A stretch of DNA of 64,000 bases from JAGQRJ01 sp041402045 (GTDB lineage: Bacteria; Planctomycetota; J058), in contig JAWKSZ010000044.1 in the NCBI GenBank assembly GCA_041402045.1, positions 1 through 64,000 of the forward strand, given 5' to 3'. Shown here piece after piece: positions 37,105-45,678 of the stretch. The position numbers and the translations under genes were made by a program. Below the pieces are notes generated by a model. It ran no database searches. It saw only the letters and a list, made by a program, of their open reading frames with translations, and was not told the DNA's origin. Numbering within the stretch: position 1 is the stretch's first letter; each line of letters opens with the position of its first letter.

Positions 37105-38001
37105 TCAGCGGATGACGTTGCGCATGCAGTGCAGGTTCTCGACCTGGGCGATCTCGTCGTCGTCGAGGCCGACCCCGCGCGCGTGGGCCAGCGCGGCGTC
37201 GCGGGCGGCTGGATCGAGCTCCCCGCCGGGGTAGGCCAGGCTCAAGCGCTGCGCGAGCACGAACCGGGCTGCGTCCTTGCGCAGCCGCTCCTGGCGCTCG
37301 GGATCGATCCCGAACCCCGCGCCCCATTCGCCGAGCATGCGCTTCTCGCTCGGGCGCAGCTCCCCGTCCGCGAGCACCAGCGCCCAGCCGATCATGAGCA
37401 CGGACTCCCGCACCTCCGGGGTCACCGACTGCAGCTCGCTCTGGGTGAGGGGCGGTTCGTCCATGATCGAGTAGATCGAGCCGGTCTCGGCGAGCACGAA
37501 CTCTGCGAGGAAGGCCCACTCGTCCGGGTCGACGTGACCGTCGGCCCGAGCCAGCTCGGCGAGGGTCCGCGCGAGCACCTGTTGATCGCCGGGGTCGGTG
37601 ACGGGGTGCTCGACCAGGCGCTGGTTGAAGCGCGGGTTCAGGTCGCCCGCCGCGGAGGCGTGGATCCAGCCGCTGCGTTGCGCGTCCCAGAGGAAGGGAG
37701 GGGACACCGCCAGGAAGGCGCGCACGATCGCCTCGCGCCGGGCGTCCTCGCTGAGCTCTACCGGGGCTGCGTCAGCGGAGGTCGCGGGGGCCGCGCCGAT
37801 CGCCGCGCGCAGGGCCCACCCCAGGGACTCCGCCCAGCGCGAGAGGCTCGCCAGGCGGGCGGTGGACGGGGGGCTGAGCGGGACCTCGGCGGTGTGCTCA
37901 CTCCCGCTGACCGGGCAGCGGAACCGGCAGCGCAGGCGATCGCCGACGACGTCCGACTCGATCAGCAACGGCTCAACCGACGCGTAGGACACGGTGCTCA
38001 C
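37105..38001 (-). CDS. TerB-like helical protein
   Basis: 298 residues, cytoplasmic. The second half has the TerB layout: RTLAELARADGHVDPDEWAF, then FVLAETGSI, then a paired segment IGWALVLADGELRPSEKRML. The two ADGxxxxxE turns are the acidic metal-binding-like pattern of TerB/DjlA-type domains. The first 100 residues form an unassigned, possibly beta-rich domain (VVGDRLRCRFRCPVSGSEHT). A GTG start has GGAGGAGGG upstream, and a clear TATACT box sits 22 bases before it. Role unknown; TerB domains are linked to envelope stress and membrane-associated complexes. Confidence 0.78.
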   Translation of the reverse strand: MSTVSYASVEPLLIESDVVGDRLRCRFRCPVSGSEHTAEVPLSPPSTARLASLSRWAESLGWALRAAIGAAPATSADAAPVELSEDARREAIVRAFLAVSPPFLWDAQRSGWIHASAAGDLNPRFNQRLVEHPVTDPGDQQVLARTLAELARADGHVDPDEWAFLAEFVLAETGSIYSIMDEPPLTQSELQSVTPEVRESVLMIGWALVLADGELRPSEKRMLGEWGAGFGIDPERQERLRKDAARFVLAQRLSLAYPGGELDPAARDAALAHARGVGLDDDEIAQVENLHCMRNVIR

Positions 38002-38023
38002 GCCACCCTCCTCCAGCTCCCCC

Positions 38024-38029
38024 AGTATA
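38024..38029 (-). promoter_or_regulatory. Candidate -10 box of the TerB-like gene
   Basis: TATACT on the minus strand, 22 bases before the GTG start and separated from it by the Shine-Dalgarno sequence GGAGGAGGG. Here a short leader exists, in contrast to the leaderless-type genes. Confidence 0.45.
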
Positions 38030-38062
38030 GGCCCCGCGTTCGGCGGGCGCCGGGTCCGCCGC

Positions 38063-38299
38063 TCACGCCTCGGGAGGGTAGGGCCAGGCCGGCCCCGGGG
38101 GGCGACCTGCTCGGGCGCGCTCGGCCGGCGGCCAGGGGCAGTGGCGGCACCCGCTCCCGCAGCATCCCGGCTGCCGGCGGAGCTTGAAGGAGCTCATGAC
38201 GTAGAAGCCGGTCGCGGGGTCCAGGTAGCCGGGGTGACCCGCCCGGCACGCCGCGGCGTGGAGCTCGAGGGCCTCGGGGCTGGGTGGTTGGACCTGCAT
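38063..38299 (-). CDS. DUF5522-type cysteine-rich protein
   Basis: 78 residues. The core is GHPGYLDPATGFYVMSSFKL, then RRQPGCCGSGCRHCPWPP. The CCGxGCRHCP cluster with the PGYxDPxTG lead is the DUF5522 pattern, with four cysteines suited to bind a metal. Function unknown. It is divergent from the bcp-like gene, with only 33 bases between starts, so their promoters must overlap the coding region or each other. Confidence 0.88.
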   Translation of the reverse strand: MQVQPPSPEALELHAAACRAGHPGYLDPATGFYVMSSFKLRRQPGCCGSGCRHCPWPPAERARAGRPPGPAWPYPPEA

Positions 38300-38332
38300 G
38301 ACGTAGAACGACGCTCCTCAGGAGGTGCTGCA

Positions 38333-39049
38333 ATGCTCCAGGTAGGCGACCGAATCCCCGACGTGACCCTCGAGAGCGGCGACGGCCAGCAGGTGCGGCT
38401 GCGCGACCTGAAGGGCCCGATCGTGCTCTACTTCTACCCCCGGGACAACACCCCGGGCTGCACGCAGGAGGCCTGCGATTTTCGCGACCTGCACCCGAAC
38501 TTCGGCGCGGCCGGCGCGACGGTCCTCGGCGTCAGCGCCGACAGCGCGGCCTCCCACCAGCGCTTCGCCGAGAAGTTCTCGTTGCCCTTCACCCTGCTGG
38601 CGGACCCCGACCACGTGCTGCTGGAAGCCTGCGGCGCGTGGCAAGAGAAGAGCCTCTACGGGCGCAAGTTCATGGGGATCGTGCGCAGCACCTACCTCTT
38701 CGACGCTGACCAGCGGCTGATCCAGGTGTGGCCCAAGGTCAAGGTGAAGGAGCACGCGGCGCAGGTGCTCGCCGCGCTGTCGGGCGAGGCTCCGTCGGCC
38801 GCCAAGAAGACGGCCGCGAAGAAGGCGACCAAGAAGACGGCCGCGAAGAAGGCGACCAAGAAGAAGGCCGCGAAGAAGGCGACCAAGAAGAAGGCCGCGA
38901 AGAAGGCGACCAAGAAGAAGGCCGCGAAGAAGGCGACCAAGAAGACGGCCGCGAAGAAGGCGACCAAGAAGACGGCCGCGAAGAAGGCGACCAAGAAGAC
39001 GGCCGCGAAGAAGGCGACCAAGAAGACGGCCGCGAAGAAGAAGCGCTAG
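38333..39049 (+). CDS. bcp: Bcp/PrxQ-type peroxiredoxin with histone-H1-like lysine tail
   Basis: 238 residues. The thioredoxin-fold peroxiredoxin (1-152) reduces peroxides: LKGPIVLYFYPRDNTPGCTQ and EACDFRD carry the peroxidatic Cys and, five residues on, the resolving Cys of the PrxQ type; ADSAASHQRFAEKFSLPFTL and YGRKFMGIVRSTYLF follow. The last 81 residues are nine repeats of the unit KKTAAKKAT or KKKAAKKAT, as in bacterial histone-H1-like proteins. Start ATG 38333 has a perfect AGGAGGT six bases upstream. Such a tail would bind DNA or RNA, which may place the enzyme at the nucleoid; inference. Stop overlaps the convergent MMPL gene by four bases. Confidence 0.93.
   Translation: MLQVGDRIPDVTLESGDGQQVRLRDLKGPIVLYFYPRDNTPGCTQEACDFRDLHPNFGAAGATVLGVSADSAASHQRFAEKFSLPFTLLADPDHVLLEACGAWQEKSLYGRKFMGIVRSTYLFDADQRLIQVWPKVKVKEHAAQVLAALSGEAPSAAKKTAAKKATKKTAAKKATKKKAAKKATKKKAAKKATKKKAAKKATKKTAAKKATKKTAAKKATKKTAAKKATKKTAAKKKR
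38804..39046 (+). repeat. Nine tandem 27-base units encoding the lysine tail
   Basis: Units of 27 bases (nine codons, KK[T/K]AAKKAT), nearly identical at DNA level, end the bcp-like gene. Low sequence divergence suggests recent expansion or contraction. Confidence 0.93.
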
Positions 39050-41697
39050 GCCTTCGCGCCGTAGCGCGGGGGGGGACCGTCGATCCAGCGCAGGAGCGCC
39101 GGGGCGAACACCGACGCGGAGACGTAGCACGCGGCCACCCCCGCGCAGCAGCACCATGCCACGCTCGAGAGGCCGGGGTGGTGCGCGCACACCCCGAGCA
39201 CCGCGAAGCCGAAGCAGGTCGTCAGGGACGAGAGGTAGAGCGCGCGGCCGGTGCTCGTCGCCCACAGGGCGCGGTCCTCGCCGGCGTGGTTGGACTCGCG
39301 GTGGCGCTCGACCAGGTGGATCGCGAAGTCGACGGCGATCCCGATCACCAACGGGAGGGCGATCAGGTGCGGGGGCCCCACCGACGCCTGGATCAGGCTC
39401 AGGGTGCCCACGGCCCAGGCCAGGCCTACCGCGAGGATCGCGAGCACCGTCAGCACATGCCGCGCGCTGCGGAAGTGCAGGAGCAGGAAGAACACTACGA
39501 AGGCGCAGCTCAGCTCCAGGGTGCGGCGGGTCCCCTTGCGCAGGAGCAGGTCCGACTCGTGGAGCTGGACCGGGACGCCGCTCACGTCGGCCACGACCCC
39601 CTGCACGGCGCGCAGGAAGGTCTCGAGCTGGTCCGGATCCCAGGGGTCGCCCAGGGGGTAGATCCGCAGGAGCAGCTTGCCGTCGGCGGCGACGAAGCGC
39701 TCGCGGACCTCCTGCGGGAGGTCCGCGACCACGATCGGCGTCGCCCGACACTCTCGCGCCAGCCGCAGGAGCGCCGCGCGCAGGTCGCGGCGCAGCGCCT
39801 CCTGGTAGCGCCCGAACGCGGCGGCCTGGGCGGGGTCTTCCAGCGCCTGGATCAGGGCGTCGAGGCCGTCGAGGAGCGCGCCCAGGGCGTCGAGGTCCGC
39901 CGGGTCGACGTGGCCCAGGGCGGCGTCCAGGGCGGGCTCCAGGGCGTCGCGTAGCCGGCGCGCCCCCGCGGCGGCCTGGAGGGGGCCGTCCGCCTGCGGG
40001 GCCGCAGTGGGCAGCTCGAGGCGGCGTCCGATCGTGCTCAGGAGGGCCAGCTTCTCGGGCTGCTCCCGGGGGAGCACGCTGGAGATCGACTCGCAGCGGG
40101 CGACCTCGGGGAGCGCCGCGAGCTCGGCCTCGACCTGCTCCAGCCGCGCCCGGTCGCGAACCACGCACGCCGCGAACATGCCGGCCACGGCGTCGTCCGC
40201 CAGGACCTCGCGCGCGAGCCGGGCGGAGGCCTGTTCGCTCGACTGCAGCGCGAGCAGGTTCGCCTCGTAGCGCAGGCCCCGGGCGCCGAGCGCCGCCCCG
40301 AGGACCGCCAGGGCCGCGCAGCCGAGCGCCACCGCGCGGGGCATACGCAGCAGGCGCCCGTCGAGCCAGCGCGCCAGCGGCGGGGTCCAGCCTCGCGGGG
40401 GCGGGTGCGGCGCCGCCCGCAGCAGGGCGGGGAGCACCCCCAGGCTCACGACCAGGCAGAGCATGGTCCCTAGCGCCGCGAGCCCGCCGAACTCGCGGAT
40501 CCCCTGCACGTCGCTGAACAGGGTGGCGAGGAAGGCCAGCGCTGTCGTCACCGCGCCGGCGAAGATCGCGCGCGCGGTGTGCCCCAGGGCCTCCGCGCGC
40601 GGGTTGTGCACCCCCTCGCTCAGCTCCTGGGACTCCCACCAGCGCAGCGCGATGTGCAGCCCGTAGTCGACCCCCAGGCTCACCAGGAACACGCAGAAGC
40701 CGAGGGAGATCAAGTTCAGCCGCCCCGGCCAGAGGGTGGCCAAGCCCAGGGTCCACGCCACCGCGATCCCCACACTCGCCACCAGGAGCAAGGGCAGCGC
40801 GATCCGGCGCTGCACCGCCATGAGCAGCGCAGCGATCCCGAGGAAGCTCACGAGCGACGCGACCCAGGCGTCGCGGCGGAAGGTGTGCAGCTCGTCGACC
40901 TCGAGCACGGGGTTCCCGGTCACCCCCAGCTCGACCTCGGGGAAGTCGCGGCGCGTCGCCGCTACGAGCTCGCGCAGCACCCCGACCTGCGCCTCACGCT
41001 CGGCGCCACCCCGCGCGGTCGGCCGCGCGAGGAGCACGACCCGCCCGTCCCGGGTCACGATCGCGCCGCTGAAGGCCTCGCGCTGGGTGAGCCAGGCGGA
41101 CCACGGGGCGACGTAGCTCGCCTCGCCGCGCAGCGTCGCGGCGCAGTTGTGGCAGAGCTGGTGCAGGAAGCGCAGGTCGTCGGCGGAGACGTCGACGTCG
41201 GCGTCGGCGTTGGCGCTCGCCAGCGCCTCGTCGACCCGCTCCGCGGTGCTCGCGAGGAACGCGCCCAGTCCGCGTCGCGCCAGCGCCGCCAGGCTCGGCG
41301 CGGACCCCTGCAGCTGCCGGTCGATCCGTCGCAGCTCGCCCAGCTCCAGGAACAGGACCGCCTTGCCCACCCAGGCCTCGGGGTCGACGCCGTGGAACAC
41401 GCCCTCGAACATGTCCGGGCGCGCGCGGAGCCGGGCGCCGAGGTCCGCCAGGGCCGCCTCGGCCCGGCTGCGCTCCGGCGCGGCGGCGACCACCACCACC
41501 GCCTCCAGGTCCGGGAAGGCCTCGCGCAGCGCCTTGTAGTGGCGCAGGTAGGCGTGCTCTCCCCCGATCAGCTCCAGGCGGTCGGTGGTGATCGAGAGCC
41601 CCTGCCAGGCCCCCGCCAGGGCCGCGACGGCGGAGAGCAGCGCGGCGAGGCACACCGCGCGCGGGTGCTCGCTCAGGGTTCGGAGGACGCTGCGCAC
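39046..41697 (-). CDS. MMPL-family RND transporter
   Basis: 883 residues. Two RND half-repeats, each with an N-terminal membrane helix, a large periplasmic loop and five clustered helices. First bundle from about residue 275 (VASLVSFLGIAALLMAVQRR, then LNLISLGFCVFLVSLGVDYG). Second bundle from about 730 (ELSCAFVVFFLLLHFRSARH, then LIALPLVIGIAVDFAIHLVE). The GVDYGLHIA and GIAVDFAIHL turns replace the charged proton-relay residues of classical RND pumps and match HpnN/MmpL-type lipid exporters. Substrate likely a lipid or hydrophobic compound (inference). GTG start. Confidence 0.88.
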   Translation of the reverse strand: MRSVLRTLSEHPRAVCLAALLSAVAALAGAWQGLSITTDRLELIGGEHAYLRHYKALREAFPDLEAVVVVAAAPERSRAEAALADLGARLRARPDMFEGVFHGVDPEAWVGKAVLFLELGELRRIDRQLQGSAPSLAALARRGLGAFLASTAERVDEALASANADADVDVSADDLRFLHQLCHNCAATLRGEASYVAPWSAWLTQREAFSGAIVTRDGRVVLLARPTARGGAEREAQVGVLRELVAATRRDFPEVELGVTGNPVLEVDELHTFRRDAWVASLVSFLGIAALLMAVQRRIALPLLLVASVGIAVAWTLGLATLWPGRLNLISLGFCVFLVSLGVDYGLHIALRWWESQELSEGVHNPRAEALGHTARAIFAGAVTTALAFLATLFSDVQGIREFGGLAALGTMLCLVVSLGVLPALLRAAPHPPPRGWTPPLARWLDGRLLRMPRAVALGCAALAVLGAALGARGLRYEANLLALQSSEQASARLAREVLADDAVAGMFAACVVRDRARLEQVEAELAALPEVARCESISSVLPREQPEKLALLSTIGRRLELPTAAPQADGPLQAAAGARRLRDALEPALDAALGHVDPADLDALGALLDGLDALIQALEDPAQAAAFGRYQEALRRDLRAALLRLARECRATPIVVADLPQEVRERFVAADGKLLLRIYPLGDPWDPDQLETFLRAVQGVVADVSGVPVQLHESDLLLRKGTRRTLELSCAFVVFFLLLHFRSARHVLTVLAILAVGLAWAVGTLSLIQASVGPPHLIALPLVIGIAVDFAIHLVERHRESNHAGEDRALWATSTGRALYLSSLTTCFGFAVLGVCAHHPGLSSVAWCCCAGVAACYVSASVFAPALLRWIDGPPPRYGAKA

Positions 41698-41751
41698 GGG
41701 CGAAGTGTAGCCGCTGGGGGCCTGCTCAGCGCCGGGCTCTCGGGGAGGGGG

Positions 41752-41779
41752 TCAAGTCCGCGGAGGCTGCTGCCGATAA
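41752..41779 (+). promoter_or_regulatory. Candidate sigma-28 (FliA/WhiG-type) promoter of the peptidoglycan amidase
   Basis: TCAA (41752-41755), 16 bases, GCCGATAA (41772-41779): 11 of 12 matches to TAAA-N16-GCCGATAA with the same spacing as the site before murCB. The start GTG follows 42 bases after the -10 box, with a Shine-Dalgarno sequence between. Confidence 0.62.
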
Positions 41780-41821
41780 GCGAACAGGTCGACCCTCCAG
41801 GGGTCTAGAGAGGGGTTCACC

Positions 41822-42865
41822 GTGCACCGTACGTTCCTGCGAGGGCTGACTGGGCTGCTGCTCGTCACGACCGTCGCCTGCTATCAGCCGCAAACCGTTC
41901 CGACGCCGGTCCCGGCGCCGACCACCGCCGCCGCGACGCCGCGGCGCGCTCCGGCGCCCGCCCCGGTGGCGCGGGCCACGACCGATCCCAGCGAGGGCCT
42001 GCCTCAGGCGCCGCGGGAGGAGACCCCCGAGGACCTGGACATGGTGCGGTTCTACGACCTCACCGCGGCCCACGGCCTCAAGGTGCACATCGACCTCGTC
42101 ACCGGACGCCGGGTGTGCCGCGACCGCGCGGGGGTCAACGAGCTGGTGATCATGCCCAGCGCCGACTCGCTCACGATCAACGGCCGGCGCTACCCGTTGT
42201 CCAGCTCGATCCGCTGGCACGAGGGCGTGCTCTACCTCCCGGGCGAGGCCCGCGCGATCGTGGCCGAGAACGTGCGCCCGATCCCGGTCAAGCGCGTCGC
42301 CGCCAGCCGCGAGCTGTTCGACGGCCGTGAGCCCGGGCTCACCGAGTGGGTCCCCGCCAGCGCCCGGCGCCAACCGCGGCAGCAGAGCGTGGGCGCGACC
42401 CTCCCCGCCGCCTGGCGGGTCAAGGGCGAGCGCCGCTGGCGCTACATCGTGATCCACCACAGCGCGACCGACGCCGGCGGCGCCAAGGCGTTCCACCGCG
42501 AGCACGCCAAGAAGTGGCAGAACGGGCTGGGGTACCACTTCGTGGTCGGCAACGGGACCCACACCCAGGCGGGACAGATCGAGGTCGGCACGCGCTGGAT
42601 CCGCCAGGGTCAGGGGATCGACGGCGCCCACGCCGGGAACAAGCTCTACAACCGCTTTGGGATCGGGATCTGCCTGGTCGGGGAGTTCAACCACGACAAC
42701 CCCAGCCCCCAGCAGCTCGACGCCCTGCGCAGCCTGTGCCGCGTGCTCATGAAGCGCTACGGGATCACCAAGGACCGCGTTTTCGGCCACCAGCAGGTCC
42801 GCAAGGGCCACACCGACTGCCCCGGCCGCCACTTCCCGCTGGAGGCCTTCAAGCGCTCGCTCTGA
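41822..42865 (+). CDS. N-acetylmuramoyl-L-alanine amidase (Amidase_2/PGRP fold), probable lipoprotein
   Basis: 347 residues. It cuts the bond between MurNAc and the stem peptide in the periplasm. The N-terminus has a lipobox-like end (GLLLVTTVAC at residue 20), so probably lipid-anchored, then a Pro/Ala linker to residue 60 and a beta-rich domain (about 70-160). The catalytic domain (about 195-347) contains YIVIHHSATDAGG (zinc His), NGLGYHFVVGNG, IGICLVGEFNHDNP and KGHTDCPGRHFPLEAF (zinc His and Cys). GTG start, GAGAGGGG upstream. A sigma-28-like promoter precedes it. Confidence 0.92.
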   Translation: MHRTFLRGLTGLLLVTTVACYQPQTVPTPVPAPTTAAATPRRAPAPAPVARATTDPSEGLPQAPREETPEDLDMVRFYDLTAAHGLKVHIDLVTGRRVCRDRAGVNELVIMPSADSLTINGRRYPLSSSIRWHEGVLYLPGEARAIVAENVRPIPVKRVAASRELFDGREPGLTEWVPASARRQPRQQSVGATLPAAWRVKGERRWRYIVIHHSATDAGGAKAFHREHAKKWQNGLGYHFVVGNGTHTQAGQIEVGTRWIRQGQGIDGAHAGNKLYNRFGIGICLVGEFNHDNPSPQQLDALRSLCRVLMKRYGITKDRVFGHQQVRKGHTDCPGRHFPLEAFKRSL

Positions 42866-42886
42866 GCCGACCCCACCCCGACCCAC

Positions 42887-42910
42887 GAGCCGCGGCGTCC
42901 GCCGCGGCTC
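42887..42910 (+). terminator. Terminator hairpin after the amidase gene
   Basis: GAGCCGCGGC (42887-42896), loop GTCC, GCCGCGGCTC (42901-42910): a perfect 10-bp stem about 20 bases after the stop. No T-run follows. Confidence 0.6.
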
Positions 42911-43025
42911 GCCGCATGTACGGGGAAGCGCGTTCCGCCCGGCGAGCCACGTGGGCTTTGCCCCGAAGGCGAGGGCCTGGGACAGACCCCTGAATCGAGG
43001 GGGCCGGTCCACCCCCTGAATCACG

Positions 43026-43259
43026 TCACATCCGCTCCGCGACGCGGGCGGCCAGGTCCGCGAACGTGCGCACGTCGAGCAGCTCGTAGTCCGGGACCTC
43101 GACCCCGAACTCCCGCTCCAGCTCGCTCAACAGCTCGAGGGCCTGCACGCTGTCGATCCCCAGGCCCTGGAACAGGTCAGCGTCGGCGGTCAGACCCTCC
43201 GCGGCGGGGAAGCGCCGGCGGGCGAGCTGGAGCACGCGCTGGGTCACGTCGTCGGTCAT
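43026..43259 (-). CDS. Acyl carrier protein
   Basis: 77 residues. Carries an acyl chain on a phosphopantetheine arm attached to the serine of GIDSVQAL (about residue 37); the surrounding helices DLFQGLGIDSVQALELLSEL and FGVEVPDYELLDVRTFADLA are typical. It is the last gene of a six-gene operon; its ATG overlaps the crotonase stop (ATGA). It is likely the carrier for the acyl-activating enzyme and the two reductases upstream rather than the housekeeping fatty-acid ACP, since no fab genes are near. Confidence 0.93.
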   Translation of the reverse strand: MTDDVTQRVLQLARRRFPAAEGLTADADLFQGLGIDSVQALELLSELEREFGVEVPDYELLDVRTFADLAARVAERM

Positions 43260-44050
43260 GGGCGCTCCTGGGCCACGTAGGGCAGAGGGTCGGTGCGGGC
43301 GACGAAGGCCCGGAGCGCTGCGAGCACCGTCGGGCTCTGCACGAGCTCGCAGAACGCGTCGATCTCCCGGTCCAACGCGGCGGGGTCTGGGCGCTTGAGC
43401 AGGCGCTTGGCCGCGGCGGTGGCGGCGGGTGGGTGGCGCAGGGCCTGCGCCAAGAGGCGCTCGGCCGCGGCCTGCTGCCGCCCTGCGGCCACGCGCTGGG
43501 TGATCAGCCCCGCGCGCAGGGCGGCGTCGGCGGACAGGCTGCGCCCGCTGAGCAGCAGGTCGCGGACCCAGGCCTGGCCCACGTCCCGACCCAGTCGGGT
43601 CAGGCCGCCGAAGCCCGGGACGAGGCCCAGGCGCAGCTCAGGAAAGCCGAAGCGCGCGCTGGGGTCGGCCACGAGCACGTCGCAGCACAAGGCCAGCTCG
43701 AGCCCGCCGCCGAAGACCGCGCCGTGGACGGCGCCGATCACCGGGACCGGCGCTTCGTCCAGGGCCCGGAACACCGCGCCGATCCGCACGAGGAACGCGC
43801 GCACCCGGGTCAGGGCCTCGGGGTCCTCGGCCAGGCCTGCGGCCAACCCGCGCAAGTCGGCGCCCGCGCAGAACCCGCGCTCGAGGGTGCTGACCACGAG
43901 CACGCCTCGGCAGGCGGGGAGCGCGTCGGCCACGAACCGCTCGAGCTCGACCAGGGCGGCCTCGCCCAGCTCGTTGAGCGGGTGCGTGCCCAGCTCCAGC
44001 GCCAGGGCGCCTTGGAGCGGTCCCTCGAGCTCGCGCCAGGTGAGGCTCAC
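43256..44050 (-). CDS. Enoyl-CoA hydratase/isomerase (crotonase) family protein
   Basis: 264 residues. The crotonase fold with the two oxyanion-hole segments: ERGFCAGADLRGL (about 62-75) and GAVHGAVFGGGLELALCCDV (about 108-128), followed by PSARFGFPELRLGLVPGFGG, where the catalytic Glu positions lie, and GLTRLGRDVG. The C-terminal trimerisation helices are present. It can hydrate, isomerise or otherwise act on a thioester; the exact reaction cannot be told. GTG 44050 overlaps the ligase stop (GTGA) and its own stop overlaps the ACP start. Confidence 0.9.
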   Translation of the reverse strand: MSLTWRELEGPLQGALALELGTHPLNELGEAALVELERFVADALPACRGVLVVSTLERGFCAGADLRGLAAGLAEDPEALTRVRAFLVRIGAVFRALDEAPVPVIGAVHGAVFGGGLELALCCDVLVADPSARFGFPELRLGLVPGFGGLTRLGRDVGQAWVRDLLLSGRSLSADAALRAGLITQRVAAGRQQAAAERLLAQALRHPPAATAAAKRLLKRPDPAALDREIDAFCELVQSPTVLAALRAFVARTDPLPYVAQERP

Positions 44051-45678
44051 GCCGCGCCCTCGCCGGCCGCAGGGACCGTGGGCCCGCCGCGGTAGATCCC
44101 CTCGAGCTGCGCCTGGTAGCGCGCCAGGATCGCGCGCCGGCGGAGCTTGAGGTTCGAGGTCAAGGTGCCGTCGGCCTCGCTGAACGGCGGGCACACGTGC
44201 ACCCCCTGCACGCGGCGCGGCCCGGCCACGGTCTGGTTGTAGGCCCGGACCGCGGCGTCGACCCGCTCCGCGTCGAGCCCCTCCCCGGCGACCACGGCGG
44301 TCAGGTGCGGGCGCCCGTGCCCCGCCAGGCACACATCGACCCCCGGGCCCAAGGCTTCGCGCAGGGCCTCCTCCACCGGCTCCGGCGGCACGTTGTGCCC
44401 GCTCTGGAGCACGAGCACCGCGTTCAGCCGACCGAGGACCTTGAGCCGCCCCGCCTCGTCGAGCTCGCCGGCGTCGCCGGTCTGGAACCAGCCGTCGGCG
44501 AACGCGCGGGCGCTGGCCTCGGGGTCGTCGAGGTAGCCGGCGAAGACGTGAGGGCCTCGGGTCAGCACCTGCCCCGCCTCGTCGAGCCGCAGCTCGACCC
44601 CGGGGAGCGCGCTGCCCACGTAGCCCACGCGGATCTGGCCGGGGCGGTCGAGGGTGCACAGCGCCGTCGTCTCGGTCAGGCCATAGCCTTGGTAGACGGG
44701 GAGCCCGAGGGCCTCGTAGAAGGCCTGGCAGGCCGGGGCCAGCGGCGCCGAGCCGCAGATCAGGCCCACCAGGCGTCCGCCGAAGCGCGCGCGGAGCTTG
44801 GCCACGACGGTGCGCTTCGCGAGGGCCAGGGTCCCGCGGGCCGCGAGCCCGCGCAGTCCGCGCGGCGGGTGCGCGTGCGCGGTGAGGGTCGCCTGGAGCA
44901 GGCGCGTGGCCCGCGCCCCCTTGGCGGCGACCCCCTCGATCGCCGCAGCGCGAAAGCGCTCGAGGACCAGGGGCACGTTCAGCAGGTAGTGCGGGCGAGC
45001 GGCCAGGAGCGCGTCGGGGAGCGCGCGCGGGTCCGAGAGCAGGGTCAGGGTCGCCCCGCGGCGCAGGGCGCTGAGGACCACGATCCGCGAGCCGGCGTAG
45101 CACAGGGGCAGGTAGTGCAGCGCGTGCTCCTCGCCCCAGCCCAGCCCGGTCAGCTCCGCCAGCCGCGCGGTGGTGCAGTCGAGCATGAACTCCAGGTTGC
45201 CGTGGCTGAGGACCGCGCCCTTGGGGCTCCCGGTCGTGCCCGAGGTGTAGAGCACCGTGGCCGGGGCGGCGGGGTCGAGGGGCGCCGGCGGCGTCCAGGG
45301 GGCGGGCTCCCGCGGTGCGCCGAGGTCCAGCGCCGCGGCCTCGACGCCGCGCGGGCCGTCGCCGTCGTGGAGCACGCGCACGGCCCCCGCGGCGCGGGCC
45401 AGGGCCGCGGTGGTCGCCGGCTCCTGGCGGGGGTCGAAGGGCACGAGCACGAGCCCGCGGCTCAGGCAGGCGAGGTCGGCGGCGACCCAGGCGGCGGAGT
45501 TCGCGGCGACGAGCGCGACGCGCTCGCCGGGGGCCACGTCGGCGAGCTCCCGCTCGAAGGCGCCCACGAGCCCGAGGAAGGCTCCCGCGTCGAGCTCCCG
45601 TTCGCCCTCGCGCAGCACGACCCGTGTGGGGTGGGCTTCGAGGCGGCTCCGGATCTCGCTCAGCCAGTGCGCGGTCAT
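44047..45678 (-). CDS. AMP-dependent acyl-CoA/acyl-ACP synthetase
   Basis: 543 residues. An ANL-superfamily enzyme that activates a carboxylic acid as an acyl-adenylate and passes it to CoA or a phosphopantetheine arm. Motifs: VLYTSGTTGSPKGAVLSHGN (A3), VYQGYGLTETTALC (A5), FQTGDAGELDEAGRLKVLGR (A7/A8) and LTSNLKLRRRAI (A10 region of the long-chain type). The long-chain style of the C-terminus suggests a fatty acid substrate. ATG 45678 overlaps the stop of the pyruvyl transferase gene (ATGA). With ACP two genes downstream, loading of that ACP is likely but inferred. Confidence 0.92.
   Translation of the reverse strand: MTAHWLSEIRSRLEAHPTRVVLREGERELDAGAFLGLVGAFERELADVAPGERVALVAANSAAWVAADLACLSRGLVLVPFDPRQEPATTAALARAAGAVRVLHDGDGPRGVEAAALDLGAPREPAPWTPPAPLDPAAPATVLYTSGTTGSPKGAVLSHGNLEFMLDCTTARLAELTGLGWGEEHALHYLPLCYAGSRIVVLSALRRGATLTLLSDPRALPDALLAARPHYLLNVPLVLERFRAAAIEGVAAKGARATRLLQATLTAHAHPPRGLRGLAARGTLALAKRTVVAKLRARFGGRLVGLICGSAPLAPACQAFYEALGLPVYQGYGLTETTALCTLDRPGQIRVGYVGSALPGVELRLDEAGQVLTRGPHVFAGYLDDPEASARAFADGWFQTGDAGELDEAGRLKVLGRLNAVLVLQSGHNVPPEPVEEALREALGPGVDVCLAGHGRPHLTAVVAGEGLDAERVDAAVRAYNQTVAGPRRVQGVHVCPPFSEADGTLTSNLKLRRRAILARYQAQLEGIYRGGPTVPAAGEGAA

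Noticed and set aside
38692..39021. Minus-strand frame with repeated VAFFAA
   Set aside because: Mirror image of the lysine tail repeats of the Bcp-like protein; apparent membrane helices are an artefact.
38804..39046. Tandem repeats considered as a CRISPR array
   Set aside because: No spacers; repeats are in frame and code for the lysine tail.
39046..41697. HpnN hopanoid transporter by name
   Set aside because: MMPL-type signatures are shared by several lipid exporters and no hopanoid genes are adjacent, so only the family is named.
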